Assembly: GCF_001854805.1 (NCBI RefSeq) | Contig: NZ_MBLO01000005.1 | Location: 1 to 64,000 of the forward strand | Direction of reading: 5' to 3' | Origin: Pseudofrankia coriaricola | GTDB lineage: Bacteria; Actinomycetota; Actinomycetes; Frankiales; Frankiaceae | Length of the DNA: 64,000 nt | Shown here: positions 53,281-63,513 of the stretch, piece after piece | How positions within the stretch are numbered: position 1 is the stretch's first letter | Layout of the letters: every line of letters begins with the position of its first letter | Program-made: the position numbers and the translations under genes | Notes under the pieces: generated by a model | What the model was told of the DNA's origin: nothing | The model's input: only the letters and a program-made list of their open reading frames with translations | Databases searched by the model: none

Positions 53281-53709
53281 TCACGCCCCTCGGCCGGCCG
53301 GGACGGCGGCGCTCCGGCCGGCGCCGGCCGGAGCGCCCGCGCTGGACCGGTTGCCGTGGTAGACGAGCTCGATCATGGTGTGGTCGGGGTCGTGGATATA
53401 GCAGAACTTGGAGTTGTTCTCGGGCCGCTCGATGGTTCGGGTGTGCCGGACGCCGAGCTCGTTCAGGTGCGTGAGGAAGCCGTCCCAGTCCTCGACCTCG
53501 ACAGCGAAGTGATAGGGCGACATGCGGTCCATTTCTTCGATCGGCGTGAAATGCAGGTCGAAGTTGCCCCGCGTCATCAGCAGGACCTTGGTGTTGCTTT
53601 TTGGGGTGACCGCCTTCAGGCCGAAGACCTTCGAATACCACTCCCTCGTGCGGTCCGGGTTGGTAGTCGGGAAATTGACGTGATGGATGTAGGCGGGGCG
53701 GTTGCTCAT
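53281..53709 (-). CDS. VOC-family protein (glyoxalase/extradiol-dioxygenase-like)
   Basis: 142 residues. Two beta-alpha-beta-beta-beta modules with likely metal ligands: His in YIHHVNFPT, His in SPYHFAVEVEDW, and Glu in DPDHTMIELVYH. The family includes ring-cleaving dioxygenases, glyoxalases and epimerases. ATG 53709 overlaps the stop of the FAH remnant (ATGA). It is followed by the hydrolase, so a ring-cleavage-then-hydrolysis order is possible. Confidence 0.87.
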   Translation of the reverse strand: MSNRPAYIHHVNFPTTNPDRTREWYSKVFGLKAVTPKSNTKVLLMTRGNFDLHFTPIEEMDRMSPYHFAVEVEDWDGFLTHLNELGVRHTRTIERPENNSKFCYIHDPDHTMIELVYHGNRSSAGAPAGAGRSAAVPAGRGA

Positions 53710-53975
53710 CGTTGCTCCTCGGCCGGTTGCTCCTCGGCCGCCGGGGGCGGCTCTTCCTGTTCCACTGGGTTGCTCAGCGTTCCGATGCCGGTGACCGTCA
53801 CGCTCAGGGTCGTGCCGGGCTTCATGTCGACGACCGCGTCCGTACCCATCCACAGCACGTCGCCCGGGCGCAAGGTGATGTAACTAGGGCGGGTACCGCC
53901 GCGACGTTGTACACGCACAGCTGTGTCGGCGTCCGCAACTCCCCGACGACCAGTCGTGGCACCGCCTTTGGTGGC
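53706..53975 (-). pseudogene. FAH-family hydrolase, truncated and frameshifted 3' end
   Basis: The last part, YITLRPGDVLWMGTDAVVD and ITGIGTLSNP-like TVTGIGTLSNP, is the C-terminal signature of FAH hydrolases. Upstream, VVGELRTPTQLCVYNVAAVP continues it in another frame, so there is a small indel near 53890. The N-terminal two thirds are gone. Its stop still overlaps the VOC start. The original operon therefore began with this hydrolase. Confidence 0.7.
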
Positions 53976-54190
53976 ATCGGCTACCGACCGTCCTCTCGAA
54001 TCCTCGACCTGCCGGGCGGACCGGCCCGACCGGAGACCAGTCCGATCGTAGGAGGCCAACGGAGTTGGCGACCCGCGAAAAATCGCAAGCTAAGGTGTAC
54101 GGGCTCGGTGTCATTTCCGCCCGTCGCGGGCAGGTCCGATGAGCAAGGATGGACCCGATTCAGCACCGTGGTTCCGGGCGGAGGACATCG

Positions 54191-54482
54191 ATGACATTCG
54201 TCGTGGTCGCGCACTACCGAGCGGCTCCGGGCACCGAGAGGCGCGTCGCCGAATCGCTGCGCCAGATGGTCGAGCCCCGCCGCCAGGAGCCGGGCAATCG
54301 GGCCTACAACGTCTGCCGGCCGCCGGCCGACCCGACAGTGCTCGCGATCTAGGAGGAGTACCTCGACGAGGCCGCCTTCCGCGCACACGGCGTCCGACCA
54401 CTTCGCCCGGTGGTTACGCGCGGGAAACCTGCCACACCTCCAGGAGCGCCACCGTCACGACCTGGTGCCATTGGACGAGTGA
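54191..54482 (+). pseudogene. Antibiotic-biosynthesis-monooxygenase (ABM)-like gene, broken
   Basis: ATG 54191 opens with MTFVVVAHYRAAPGTERRV and EPGNRAYNVCR, typical of ABM dimeric alpha-beta barrel proteins. After LAI a TAG stands where the family has Tyr (…IYEEYLDE). The next residues, EEYLDEAAFRAH, continue in frame, and then a shift leads to SDHFARWLRAGNLP and a natural stop at 54482. One nonsense change and one frameshift explain it. It is upstream of the first demethylase homologue. Confidence 0.8.
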
Positions 54483-54589
54483 CTCCCGAGTCACCGCTGG
54501 ACGTGACCCGGACACTGATCGCGACCGGGGAAATCTCGCGCGCGCCCGTCCGCCGACCATCTCATGAACTGAGCATAGGAGCCATCGTC

Positions 54590-55969
54590 ATGGAGTCCTC
54601 AGGCACGGACGCGATGAAGAGTTTTGATCGCACGCCATACGCACCGTACGACCCCGATGTTGACTTATACGTCTACAGCCGCATCAATCTCGGTATCGGT
54701 ACCATCGTCCCCTTGGAGTACAGCGACTGGCGTGTCGAGGCGATGTCGTGGAAAGAGGCGTGTTATCTCCACACCGGTCTGAACCCGGCCTTTTCCTACC
54801 GGACCACGGGACCTGACGCGATCAAGCTGTGGTCCGACATCTGTGTCAATGGCATGGACCCGTTCCCCGTCGGATCGCTCAAGCACGGGATCATGTGCGG
54901 CGAGGACGGGCTGATCCTGGTTCATGGCGTCCTGATGAGACTCGACGAGGAAGACTTCGTCATGCATTACCGCGCGCCGTACGCCGAGTACATGCTCGAG
55001 AAGGGCGACTACGACGCGAAGGGCGAATACATTCGCGACGAGTTCATCTTCCAGATGGGCGGCCCGCGCTCGCTCGAGGTCCTCGAGAACGCGACCGGAG
55101 AGTGCCTGCATGACATCCGCTTCGGCCGTCATCGGCCGAGCCAGATCGATGGCCACGATGTCCGGATCCTCCGGATGGGAATGGCAGGCACCCTCGGCTA
55201 CGAGGTCCACGGCAAGACCGAGCGGGTCATCGACGTCTACAACGCCATCATGACGGCCGGTGAACCCTACGGGATCAGGAAGCTCGGTCGCATCGGCTAT
55301 GCGATGAATCACACCGAGAACGGATTCCCGCAGTCGTTCGTCGACTTCCCCGGCGCGCTGGCCACGGACAAGGGGTTCATGGAGTGGATGGACGGGAAGG
55401 GGCCGCGCCGGTCGCCGGCCCGGTTGCTGGGAAGCCTTGGCCCGGGCGTCGAGAAGCGCTACCGCACTCCCGTCGAGGTCGGCTGGGAAAAGATGATCAG
55501 GTTTAACCACGACTTCGTCGGCCGCAAGGCCCTGGAGCGGGAGGTAGCCAGCCCGCGCCGCACGATGGTCACGCTGATCTGGAACCCGGAAGACATCTTG
55601 GACATCTATCGCTCTCAGTACGAGCCGGGTGAGCACTACCTGCCGATGGACGACCCCATCAGCCTCACCCAGAAGGGGGGGCGCTCCGCTCACTACGCGG
55701 ATCAGACGCTGGCCGACGGCAAGCTCGTCGGCATCAGCACGGGGCGGATGTACAGCTACTACTACCGAGAGATGATGTCCCTCTGCTCGATCGACGTCGA
55801 GCACAGCAAGCTGGGGGCGGAGGTTACCGTCCTCTGGGGAGACCCTGGTGCTCGGCAGAAGGAGATTCGCGCGACCGTCTCGCGGTTCCCGTACATGAAC
55901 GAGAATCGCAATGAGACTGTCGACGTGAGCGAGATTCCCTGCCAGATCAGCAAGAACGAGGGAAAGTGA
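54590..55969 (+). CDS. GcvT-fold THF-dependent O-demethylase homologue 1 (LigM/DesA-like)
   Basis: 459 residues, longer than glycine-cleavage T protein (about 365) and close to LigM/DesA (about 460-470). LigM-like blocks are INLGIGTIVPLEYSDW, LWSDICVNGMDPFPVGSLKH, MGGPRSLEVLENATGECLHD, LRMGMAGTLGYEVHG, FNHDFVGRKALE and VTVLWGDPGARQKEIRATVS. The family moves a methyl from a methoxy-aromatic (vanillate, syringate, dicamba) or DMSP to tetrahydrofolate. ATG 54590 with AGGAG. It is plus-strand and convergent with folP. The substrate is unknown. Confidence 0.88.
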   Translation: MESSGTDAMKSFDRTPYAPYDPDVDLYVYSRINLGIGTIVPLEYSDWRVEAMSWKEACYLHTGLNPAFSYRTTGPDAIKLWSDICVNGMDPFPVGSLKHGIMCGEDGLILVHGVLMRLDEEDFVMHYRAPYAEYMLEKGDYDAKGEYIRDEFIFQMGGPRSLEVLENATGECLHDIRFGRHRPSQIDGHDVRILRMGMAGTLGYEVHGKTERVIDVYNAIMTAGEPYGIRKLGRIGYAMNHTENGFPQSFVDFPGALATDKGFMEWMDGKGPRRSPARLLGSLGPGVEKRYRTPVEVGWEKMIRFNHDFVGRKALEREVASPRRTMVTLIWNPEDILDIYRSQYEPGEHYLPMDDPISLTQKGGRSAHYADQTLADGKLVGISTGRMYSYYYREMMSLCSIDVEHSKLGAEVTVLWGDPGARQKEIRATVSRFPYMNENRNETVDVSEIPCQISKNEGK

Positions 55970-56171
55970 GTCTGCCGGAGCTCTACGTAGGCGGTGTCGC
56001 CCCACCAGGCAAAACGCGATCAGGCACGGCTCCTGGCTGGCCGGCGCGTTTGTGATTTGACCGATTGGTCCTTGGGTGGCCCTGACGGGGCCGGCGGCGT
56101 GTCGCTGTCGCCGACCGGTCGTGGAATGCGCCCCTCCTGGGCCTGCGCTCTCGTTATCCCCCACGCGACCG
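55970..56171. other. Convergent intergenic region
   Basis: It separates demethylase homologue 1 from the folP paralogue. No gene or convincing hairpin was found. Confidence 0.5.
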
Positions 56172-57110
56172 TCAGCCCGTGACCCGACCCCGCGACGTAT
56201 CCCAGGCCGCGGCGACGCGCACGGCATCCAAGCTCGCCGGAACGTCGTGTACTCGGACGCAGTAGGCTCCGGCGGCGGCGGCGAGCGCCGAGATGGCGGC
56301 GCTCGCCGCGTCCCGGGCGGCCGGTGGCGTGGCTCCCGCGTCGCCGTCACCGAGCACAGCGCCGATGAACGATTTTCTGGACGCGCCGACGAGTACCGGG
56401 AAGCCGAGGCCCCGCAGTTCGTCGAGATGTGCCATGAGCGTCCAGTTGTGCGCGGCTTGTTTGGCGAAGCCGAGCCCGGGGTCGAGCAGGATCTGGCCCT
56501 GGTCGACCCCACCGGCGGTCAGCTCGTCGACGCGACGCCGCATCTCCGCCGCCACCTCCGCGACGACGTCTTCATAGACGGCGTGGTAATTCATCTCCCT
56601 GCTCGGAGCCCGCCAGTGCATCGCGACGTACGGCACGCCGGCCGCGGCGACGGTCGGGGCCATCATGGGGTCGGCCAATCCACCGCTGACGTCATTGACC
56701 ATGCGCGCGCCGGCGTCCAGGGCGGCCTGGGCGACGGCGGCATGCATCGTGTCGATGCTCACGAGCACACCGGCGCACGCAAGTTCGCGGACTACCGGCA
56801 GCACCCGCGCCAGCTCCTCGCCCGTGGGTACCGGCAGCGCTCCCGGCCTGGTGGATTCACCGCCCACGTCGACGATGTCGGCGCCGTCCGCGGCCAGAGC
56901 CAGACCGTGGTCTATCGCGCCAGCGATGTCGAAGTAGGCACCGCCGTCGGAGAACGAGTCCGGCGTCACGTTAAGGATACCCATGACCAGACAGCGATCC
57001 CGCCTCGGCAGTCCGGCGAGCCATGGACGAGGATTCGGGCAGGTAAGAGGCGCCGATTCCGCCGGTTGTGCGGTGCCGTCGTGTTGCCGGGAACGGGCGG
57101 CGGCTCTCAT
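56172..57110 (-). CDS. Dihydropteroate synthase (FolP) paralogue
   Basis: 312 residues. True FolP signatures: VMGILNVTPDSFSDGG, VDVGGESTRPGA, ARMVNDVSGG, ILLDPGLGFAKQ and VLVGASRKSFIG. It joins p-aminobenzoate to the pterin in folate synthesis. ATG 57110 overlaps the folD stop. Genomes usually have another folP in the main folate operon, so this copy probably boosts the folate pool for the demethylases or is a specialised pterin-binding enzyme. That is inference. Confidence 0.88.
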   Translation of the reverse strand: MRAAARSRQHDGTAQPAESAPLTCPNPRPWLAGLPRRDRCLVMGILNVTPDSFSDGGAYFDIAGAIDHGLALAADGADIVDVGGESTRPGALPVPTGEELARVLPVVRELACAGVLVSIDTMHAAVAQAALDAGARMVNDVSGGLADPMMAPTVAAAGVPYVAMHWRAPSREMNYHAVYEDVVAEVAAEMRRRVDELTAGGVDQGQILLDPGLGFAKQAAHNWTLMAHLDELRGLGFPVLVGASRKSFIGAVLGDGDAGATPPAARDAASAAISALAAAAGAYCVRVHDVPASLDAVRVAAAWDTSRGRVTG

Positions 57111-57988
57111 GATGATGCGCGGGCGTGGCGCCGCTCGTGCGGAGCGGTCGCCCACCGGGCCGCTCGTAGCGTGTTGACCATGAGCATGGCGATCGTCATG
57201 GGCCCGACGCCGCCCGGTACCGGAGTGATCCGGCCGGCGATGCCGTCGAGTTCGGTGAACCGGACGTCGCCGGAGAGGCCGGATTGTGTCTTGTGGATGC
57301 CGACGTCGATGACTGTGGCCCCGGGCGTGACGTGCTCGGCGCCGATGAGCCCGGGCACCCCGGCGGCGGTGACGATGATGTCGGCCGTTCTGGTGATGGA
57401 TGCGAGGTCCACCGTCTTCGAGTGAGCGGTTGTGACCGTCGCGTCACGCCGCAGGAGCAACTGCGCCATGGGCAGCCCGACCAGCTCGGATCGCCCGACC
57501 ACTACCGCGTGGGAGCCCGGGATTGCCACCGACTCCGCGTCGAGCAGTTCGATCACGCCGCTGGGGGTGCATGGGCGCAGGCCGTCTTCGCCGCGGGCAA
57601 GCAGCCCGGCGTTCGCGGTGGTCAGCCCGTCGACGTCCTTACCGGCGGGAATCCGGTTGATGAGCGCTGAGCTGTCGAGCCCTTTCGGCAACGGAAGTTG
57701 CAGCAGGATGCCCGAGACTCCAGGATCGGCCGCCAGTTCGTCGATGACAGCGGCGACTTCGTCCTGCGTCGCCTGCCGTGGAAGGGACCTGTGCAGGTCG
57801 CGCATCCCCGCCTCCCGGATCGCGCGTCGCTTGTTCGCCACGTACACCGCGCTTGCGGGATCGTCACCGACAAGAATCGTCGCAAGGCCTGGAGCGCTTC
57901 CGGAGGCGCCGAAGACGGAGGCGACCTCCTCGGCCACCGTCGACCGGATCCGCTGCGCGATCTTTTTGCCGTCGATTATTGTCGTCAT
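57107..57988 (-). CDS. folD: Methylene-THF dehydrogenase/methenyl-THF cyclohydrolase
   Basis: 293 residues. The catalytic Lys53 is in YVANKRRA, QLPLPKGLD is present, and the NADP-binding region runs VVVGRSELVGLPMAQLL. PVPGGVGPMTIAMLM completes the family pattern. It interconverts methylene-, methenyl- and formyl-THF. ATG 57988. It lies between purU and folP in one operon, matching the known folD-purU pairing in THF-dependent demethylation clusters. Confidence 0.93.
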   Translation of the reverse strand: MTTIIDGKKIAQRIRSTVAEEVASVFGASGSAPGLATILVGDDPASAVYVANKRRAIREAGMRDLHRSLPRQATQDEVAAVIDELAADPGVSGILLQLPLPKGLDSSALINRIPAGKDVDGLTTANAGLLARGEDGLRPCTPSGVIELLDAESVAIPGSHAVVVGRSELVGLPMAQLLLRRDATVTTAHSKTVDLASITRTADIIVTAAGVPGLIGAEHVTPGATVIDVGIHKTQSGLSGDVRFTELDGIAGRITPVPGGVGPMTIAMLMVNTLRAARWATAPHERRHARASS

Positions 57989-58052
57989 CGTTGTAAACTC
58001 CTTCCGTGCATGTCCTCAGTAGTTGGTGGCGACCGGCTCCCCGCCACCGTCG

Positions 58053-58958
<906 letters not shown>

Positions 58959-59256
58959 TTCAGCTCTCCTTCCGGAAGTCGGCGACCCACTCCGACGTGG
59001 TTTTAAGGTCGCCGAACGGGTAAAAGTGCATCTTGAGGTCGCCGTGACGATGTGGGTCCTCTAACAGGAGGGCCGCGGCTGGGACCGCGCGGACGGAAGT
59101 CATCGTGCACCTCGATTGGCATCGTTTTCCGTGGTGCGCCGGCGAAGGCGCGCACCAACACGAGTTCTTCGTCATTGATGCCGCACGCGCGGTCGTGGTG
59201 GCGGACTACGGGCGGCTGGGGAAAACGTATCGCCAGCCTCGGCTGGCGACACGGTC
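58959..59256 (-). other. Leader/gap before purU
   Basis: Between demethylase homologue 2 and purU there are about 300 bp. A minus-strand frame ending at 58960 (LKMHFYPFGDLKTTSEWVAD) might be a tiny coding tail, possibly a 23-residue peptide from an internal ATG. No family or ribosome site decides it. It could be a degraded gene or a long leader. Confidence 0.3.
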
Positions 59257-60591
59257 TCAGGTGCTCCGCCGGTACTGCGTGCGCGCGTGCTCGTCGAAGG
59301 GCGTGGGCTGCACGGTGGCGCGAATGCGCGGGAAGCCGAGGTCGGCGTCGGGAGCCGTCCCCGGTCCCGGGTGCTCGCCCCACACGACGGTCACCTCCGT
59401 CCCCGGCCTGGCATATTCCTTGTTGATCAGTGCCAACGAAAGGATCGTTCCCACCGGGTCGATGGTGGCCGTTTGGTACGTTATGCCCGCGAAAACGGGG
59501 CCGGCCTCCACCCGGTGCCGAGCATAGGTGAGCTGGAATCCCGGGTCCACCCCGATGACCTTGTGTACGTCCTCGACGTCGAAGACGAGCGTGACCTTCG
59601 TACGCTTGACGTTCCCCTTCGCCTTCTCCAGCGCGGCCCGACCAATGAAATCGTGGTTGAACGAGATCGACTTGCCGTAGCCCAACTCGTAAGGCGAGCA
59701 GTAATAGTCCTCGATGTCCTCCGAGAAAAAGCTTCCACTGAGCGGCCGCTGTCCTTCGATGGAGTACAGGCTGAGGTACATCCGGTAGTCGAACAAGTCC
59801 GGGTCGGTGTAGATCGCCGGCACCGGCGACGGAATCCAGCCGCTTTCAACGCTCGTCGTGGCATAGGCAAGCGCGCCGACGTGGACGAGGCCCAGCGGCT
59901 CGCCGGCACCCATAAGTGCCTCCTTCACCGCCGCCGCGTCCCGCCATTCTCCGATGAACTCGTAGCCGGCCTGTCCCGACATGTTGTGGCGCAGGGCGCG
60001 GAGATTCCTCCCGTCCAGGGAGACGGGGATCGAGTGGAAGAACTTGGCTGGGGGCAGCGGCCCCCCGAACGCGCGCTCGACGAGATCACTCGCCAGCGGC
60101 CCCTGGATCTGGTAACGAAAGAGCTTCGGGTCGCCGTCCTTCCGAAAAGCGGTCGATGGATCGGTGAAGAACGATACATCGTACCCGCCCCTCTCCGCGT
60201 GGTACTTGACCCAGCTCTGCGCGGCCGGTATCCCGCTCAACGTGTACTTCTCGTCCGCCTCGCGCATCAGGATACCGTCCGTGACAATGTTACCGTCATT
60301 CGTCACGGGAATGAACTGCTTCGCCTGGCCGACCGCGAACGACTCGTAGTTGTTCGCGCTCACCGCCGCGAGCAGCCGAGTGGCGTCGGGACCCTCGACG
60401 AACGTGTCGAACATGTGATGGGAGAGGTCCGAGATCGATACGGCTACGTGCCACGCGGCCTGCTCCCGACGCCAGCCGGCGTACTCAGGCTCGATTACCT
60501 CCGGGGTCCATGGCGCGGCATTTGGCTTCCACAGCAGCTTCACCGCCGATCCCGCCCGGTCGAGGGCATCCTGAAGACTAGGTCCGGCCAC
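59257..60591 (-). CDS. GcvT-fold THF-dependent O-demethylase homologue 2
   Basis: 444 residues, same family but the most diverged of the three: LSHHMFDTFVEGPDATRLLA, NNYESFAVGQAKQFIPVTND, LRHNMSGQAGYEFIG, YELGYGKSISFNHDFIGRAALE, and GTEVTVVWGEHP with a C-terminal RIRATVQPTPF. The methyl acceptor is presumably THF; the donor is unknown. ATG 60591. Its promoter region carries the twin LacI-type operators and is divergent from the lacI-like gene. It is likely the head of the purU-folD-folP operon, although a 300-bp gap intervenes. Confidence 0.88.
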   Translation of the reverse strand: MAGPSLQDALDRAGSAVKLLWKPNAAPWTPEVIEPEYAGWRREQAAWHVAVSISDLSHHMFDTFVEGPDATRLLAAVSANNYESFAVGQAKQFIPVTNDGNIVTDGILMREADEKYTLSGIPAAQSWVKYHAERGGYDVSFFTDPSTAFRKDGDPKLFRYQIQGPLASDLVERAFGGPLPPAKFFHSIPVSLDGRNLRALRHNMSGQAGYEFIGEWRDAAAVKEALMGAGEPLGLVHVGALAYATTSVESGWIPSPVPAIYTDPDLFDYRMYLSLYSIEGQRPLSGSFFSEDIEDYYCSPYELGYGKSISFNHDFIGRAALEKAKGNVKRTKVTLVFDVEDVHKVIGVDPGFQLTYARHRVEAGPVFAGITYQTATIDPVGTILSLALINKEYARPGTEVTVVWGEHPGPGTAPDADLGFPRIRATVQPTPFDEHARTQYRRST

Positions 60592-60637
60592 GACACATTC
60601 CTCTCGCTGCTGAACACCTGGCGTGACAGAGGGCTTA

Positions 60638-60676
60638 CTAAATCGTTCTAGTTGCGAATGTGCTAAATCGTTCTAG
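60638..60676. promoter_or_regulatory. Twin LacI-type operators
   Basis: CTAAATCGTTCTAG occurs at 60638-60651 and again at 60663-60676, 25 bp apart. Each fits the palindrome CTAnAnCGnTnTAG with the central CG that LacI-family proteins prefer. They lie between the divergent demethylase homologue 2 and the LacI-like gene. Confidence 0.75.
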
Positions 60677-60831
60677 CGAAATAGACTAACAGACGACTCC
60701 CACCGTGGCGAGAGTGAGCCGCCAATCACGGGCGGCTACTATTGACGAAGGACCAGGCGCCGACCCGGCCGCCTACACTTGCGGGCGTGCCCGGTCCCGG
60801 GACCGCCGAGACGAATCCAATCCGGAGCGTG

Positions 60832-61761
60832 ATGGTGAGTGGCACAGGACGGGTGACGCTGAGCGATGTGGCCGCGGCGAGTGGCGTCTCGCGTGCCACC
60901 GCGAGCTTCGTACTCAACGACGACCCGAACCAGACGATCTCGCCCGCCACGCAGGAGCGGGTACGACGAGCCGCGCGCGACCTCGGCTACGTCCCGCACG
61001 GGATCGCCCGGGCGCTGCGCGAGGGGACCTCCCGGATCGTCGTCCTCAACGTCGGCTCCGGTCTCGAGGGCAACTACTCCCGCAGCTACATCCGAGGCCT
61101 CGACGACGAACTCGCCGCGCACGACCATGTCCTGCTCGTCCGGCACGGGCACACCACGCCGCACTCGATCCAGCAGGTGCTCAGCGCGATCGTTCCCCGC
61201 GCCGTCCTGCGGCTCGCCGAGGCATACCTCGCCGGCCATGAGCTCGACGAAGGCGACTGGAAGGACGGCTTCGCCGCGAACGCCGCCATGCAGATCCGCT
61301 ACCTCGCCGACCGCGGCCACACCCGCCTCGCCTTCGCATTGCCGGACAACGACTCCCCGCTGATCGAGATGCGCCTGTTCTTCGCCCGCGAAACCACCAG
61401 GACGCTGGGGCTTCTCCCGCCGAGGCCCTTCGTCGTACCCGGGCCACGCGCGGCCGGCGCCGAGGCCGTTCAGGCCTTTCTCGCCGCTCACAGCACCGTG
61501 ACCGCGGTCGCCGCCTTTGACGACGACGTCGCTGTCCGCATCCTGACCGCCCTCCACGACCTCCGGCTCAGCGCGCCCGGCGACCTGGCCGTCATTGGAT
61601 TCGACGACACCGAATACGGCAGCCTGGCCACCCCCGCGCTCACGACCGTCCACATCGACGCCGAAGCCCACGGACGCCTCGCCGCCCGCACCGCCCTCGG
61701 ACTCGACGCCACCGGCTTGGCCCCCGCACCAGGACGGGTGATCGTGCGCGACTCAGCGTGA
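60832..61761 (+). CDS. LacI-family transcriptional regulator
   Basis: 309 residues from ATG 60832; the frame is open from TTG 60742, and GTG 60838 is also possible after GGAG. The HTH is VTLSDVAAASGVSRATASFVLN at about residues 6-27, split here from the hinge region GYVPHGIARALREG. The periplasmic-binding-like core includes VIGFDDTEYGSLATPALTTV. The ligand is probably a pathway intermediate rather than a sugar, given the context. It is divergent from demethylase homologue 2 over the twin operators, hence probably autoregulated. Confidence 0.9.
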   Translation: MVSGTGRVTLSDVAAASGVSRATASFVLNDDPNQTISPATQERVRRAARDLGYVPHGIARALREGTSRIVVLNVGSGLEGNYSRSYIRGLDDELAAHDHVLLVRHGHTTPHSIQQVLSAIVPRAVLRLAEAYLAGHELDEGDWKDGFAANAAMQIRYLADRGHTRLAFALPDNDSPLIEMRLFFARETTRTLGLLPPRPFVVPGPRAAGAEAVQAFLAAHSTVTAVAAFDDDVAVRILTALHDLRLSAPGDLAVIGFDDTEYGSLATPALTTVHIDAEAHGRLAARTALGLDATGLAPAPGRVIVRDSA

Positions 61762-61849
61762 GAAGCACAGGTCAGCCCGCGCCCGGCCGCGGCATTCATT
61801 CGACTGACCCGAGCGACGCGGGCCAGCCGATGAACGTTGACCATGTCCG

Positions 61850-63211
61850 TCACAACTCGGTCACGTCGATCCGACGGTGGTCCGGCTTGAACGGAAGCGC
61901 GGCAACCGTCGCCCGGATCTCTCGCTGTGGGGTTCCCGGCCTACCCCAGACGACGACCACCTCCGTACCGGGCGCCGCCTGCTGGCGGTCGATGACACAT
62001 AGCGAGATCGTTGAGCGCAGGTGCATGCTCAGCGCGCGACCGGTGGACACGCCGACCGGGCTCCCGGACGCAAGGACCTGGTCAAAACTGGGGCCGAGCC
62101 GGCGAGGGATGTCCATCTGCTCCGAAACGTCGCCACCGCCCAACATCGACGTAAAAACGTTGATCACGTCCGTGTCGTTCCACACCAGGCCGGTCAACAC
62201 CCGTGCCGGGCCCCCGAACGCGGCATCCGCGACCAGCGCCTCCCGGCCGAGGAAGTCGTGACCTGACAACTTTCCCCGGGAACCCCAGCCGAGCTCGCCC
62301 GGCTTACGGAAATAGTCACTAAAACCGTTCGAGGGAACGAAGCTGCCACCGATCGCGCCGCGCCGGAACTGCCGTGGCGCCCCCGGCGTGACGACCGACG
62401 ACGGCATGTAGTCCAAACCGTTCGTCGCGATGCCGGCTTCGATGTGCTGCACGGGCTGGGCGCGGAAGCCGAGCTGGCGGATATCGAACTCCGCGCCGTC
62501 CGCCACGATGGCCGCCCAGACCTCGTTCGCGTCGTTCGCGGACCCGTGCACCTCATATCCAAGCTCACCCGAGATTCCTGTACGCAGCACCCGCACCGGA
62601 ATCCCATTGACTCGCGACCCGCGGCTCCGGTTGAATCCGATGTCACGCAGGCTGTCTCCGGTCACCTTCTCGAGCGCGAACAGCGACCGGGGCCCTTGCA
62701 CCCCGAAGATGAACTGATCCGGGCTGATGTCCGAAACCTCAGCGTCCCAGCTGCCGAGGCTGAATTGCCACAGCAGCCAGTCACCGCTACCCGCGGTGTA
62801 AACAAACTCCTCGTGGCCGAGCCGGCACAGAACTCCTTCGGAGGCCACCCGGCCGTTCTCGTCGAGCTGAACGTGATGCTTGACCTGCCCGATCTCAAAG
62901 CGGGACAAGTCGTTCATGCCGATCCAGCTGAGAAACTCGATGGCCTGCCGCCCCCGGATATTCACCTTGCTGAGTGAAGTCCAGTCGCCGATGTAACAGG
63001 AGTCGATGTGGGCCTGGCTTTCTTCGACCCAGTTCGTGTACTCCAGCGGAAGCAATATCTGCGCGAAACGGCCGAAGGTGCCACGCAGGTTTGCGCCGTC
63101 CTGGGCCGCGGCCGCCGGGCTGAACAGAGCCGGCCGCTCAGTGATGGATGGCGCGCCATCGAGCTTGAGCAGTTCCTCGTACGTATGGCGCCGCTGCGCG
63201 ACGATGTCCAT
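61850..63211 (-). CDS. GcvT-fold THF-dependent O-demethylase homologue 3 (LigM/DesA-like)
   Basis: 453 residues. Blocks shared with homologue 1 and LigM: FAQILLPLEYTNWVEES, CYIGDWTSLSKVNIRG, FEIGQVKHHVQLDENGRV, FGVQGPRSLFALEKVTGDSLRD, LRTGISGELGYEVHG, and VVVWGRPGTPQREIRATVA. This is the copy with the closest resemblance to LigM around the N-terminus. ATG 63211. It is on the minus strand, convergent with the lacI-like gene, and may be transcribed with the MetE-like gene further upstream. Confidence 0.88.
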   Translation of the reverse strand: MDIVAQRRHTYEELLKLDGAPSITERPALFSPAAAAQDGANLRGTFGRFAQILLPLEYTNWVEESQAHIDSCYIGDWTSLSKVNIRGRQAIEFLSWIGMNDLSRFEIGQVKHHVQLDENGRVASEGVLCRLGHEEFVYTAGSGDWLLWQFSLGSWDAEVSDISPDQFIFGVQGPRSLFALEKVTGDSLRDIGFNRSRGSRVNGIPVRVLRTGISGELGYEVHGSANDANEVWAAIVADGAEFDIRQLGFRAQPVQHIEAGIATNGLDYMPSSVVTPGAPRQFRRGAIGGSFVPSNGFSDYFRKPGELGWGSRGKLSGHDFLGREALVADAAFGGPARVLTGLVWNDTDVINVFTSMLGGGDVSEQMDIPRRLGPSFDQVLASGSPVGVSTGRALSMHLRSTISLCVIDRQQAAPGTEVVVVWGRPGTPQREIRATVAALPFKPDHRRIDVTEL

Positions 63212-63513
63212 CAGAACTCCGAGTCTAAGCCGTGGCGAACGTGCTGAGCGCCGCTTCGACCCAAGCGACGCTTCGTGGGCGCCACGACGCCGGAACGCCG
63301 CGACGCCGGGGCGGCGGCGAGACCGGCATCGCCGGTGTCAGCCGCCGGCCGCGACGCGGCGTCGCCCGATGCCCTGGCTGTGTCACGCCTGGCCTCACCG
63401 GCCAACGTGACCTCCGTACTTACCCGCATTTCGGTACCTCCACTGGAGCAGATGGAACGGTTTCCGCGAAGACCGCGGCTTCCAGGTACTTCTACCTCAT
63501 CGATAATGGCTGC
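63212..63513. other. Gap between demethylase homologue 3 and the MetE-like gene
   Basis: About 300 bp with short open frames on both strands that are Arg/Ala-rich and show no domain. It presumably contains the promoter of demethylase homologue 3. No operator like that at 60638 was seen. Confidence 0.4.

Noticed and set aside
58960-59175. A sarcosine-oxidase delta-like small gene before purU
   Set aside because: The frame lacks the zinc-binding cysteine pattern and the family length; only a short tail looks protein-like.
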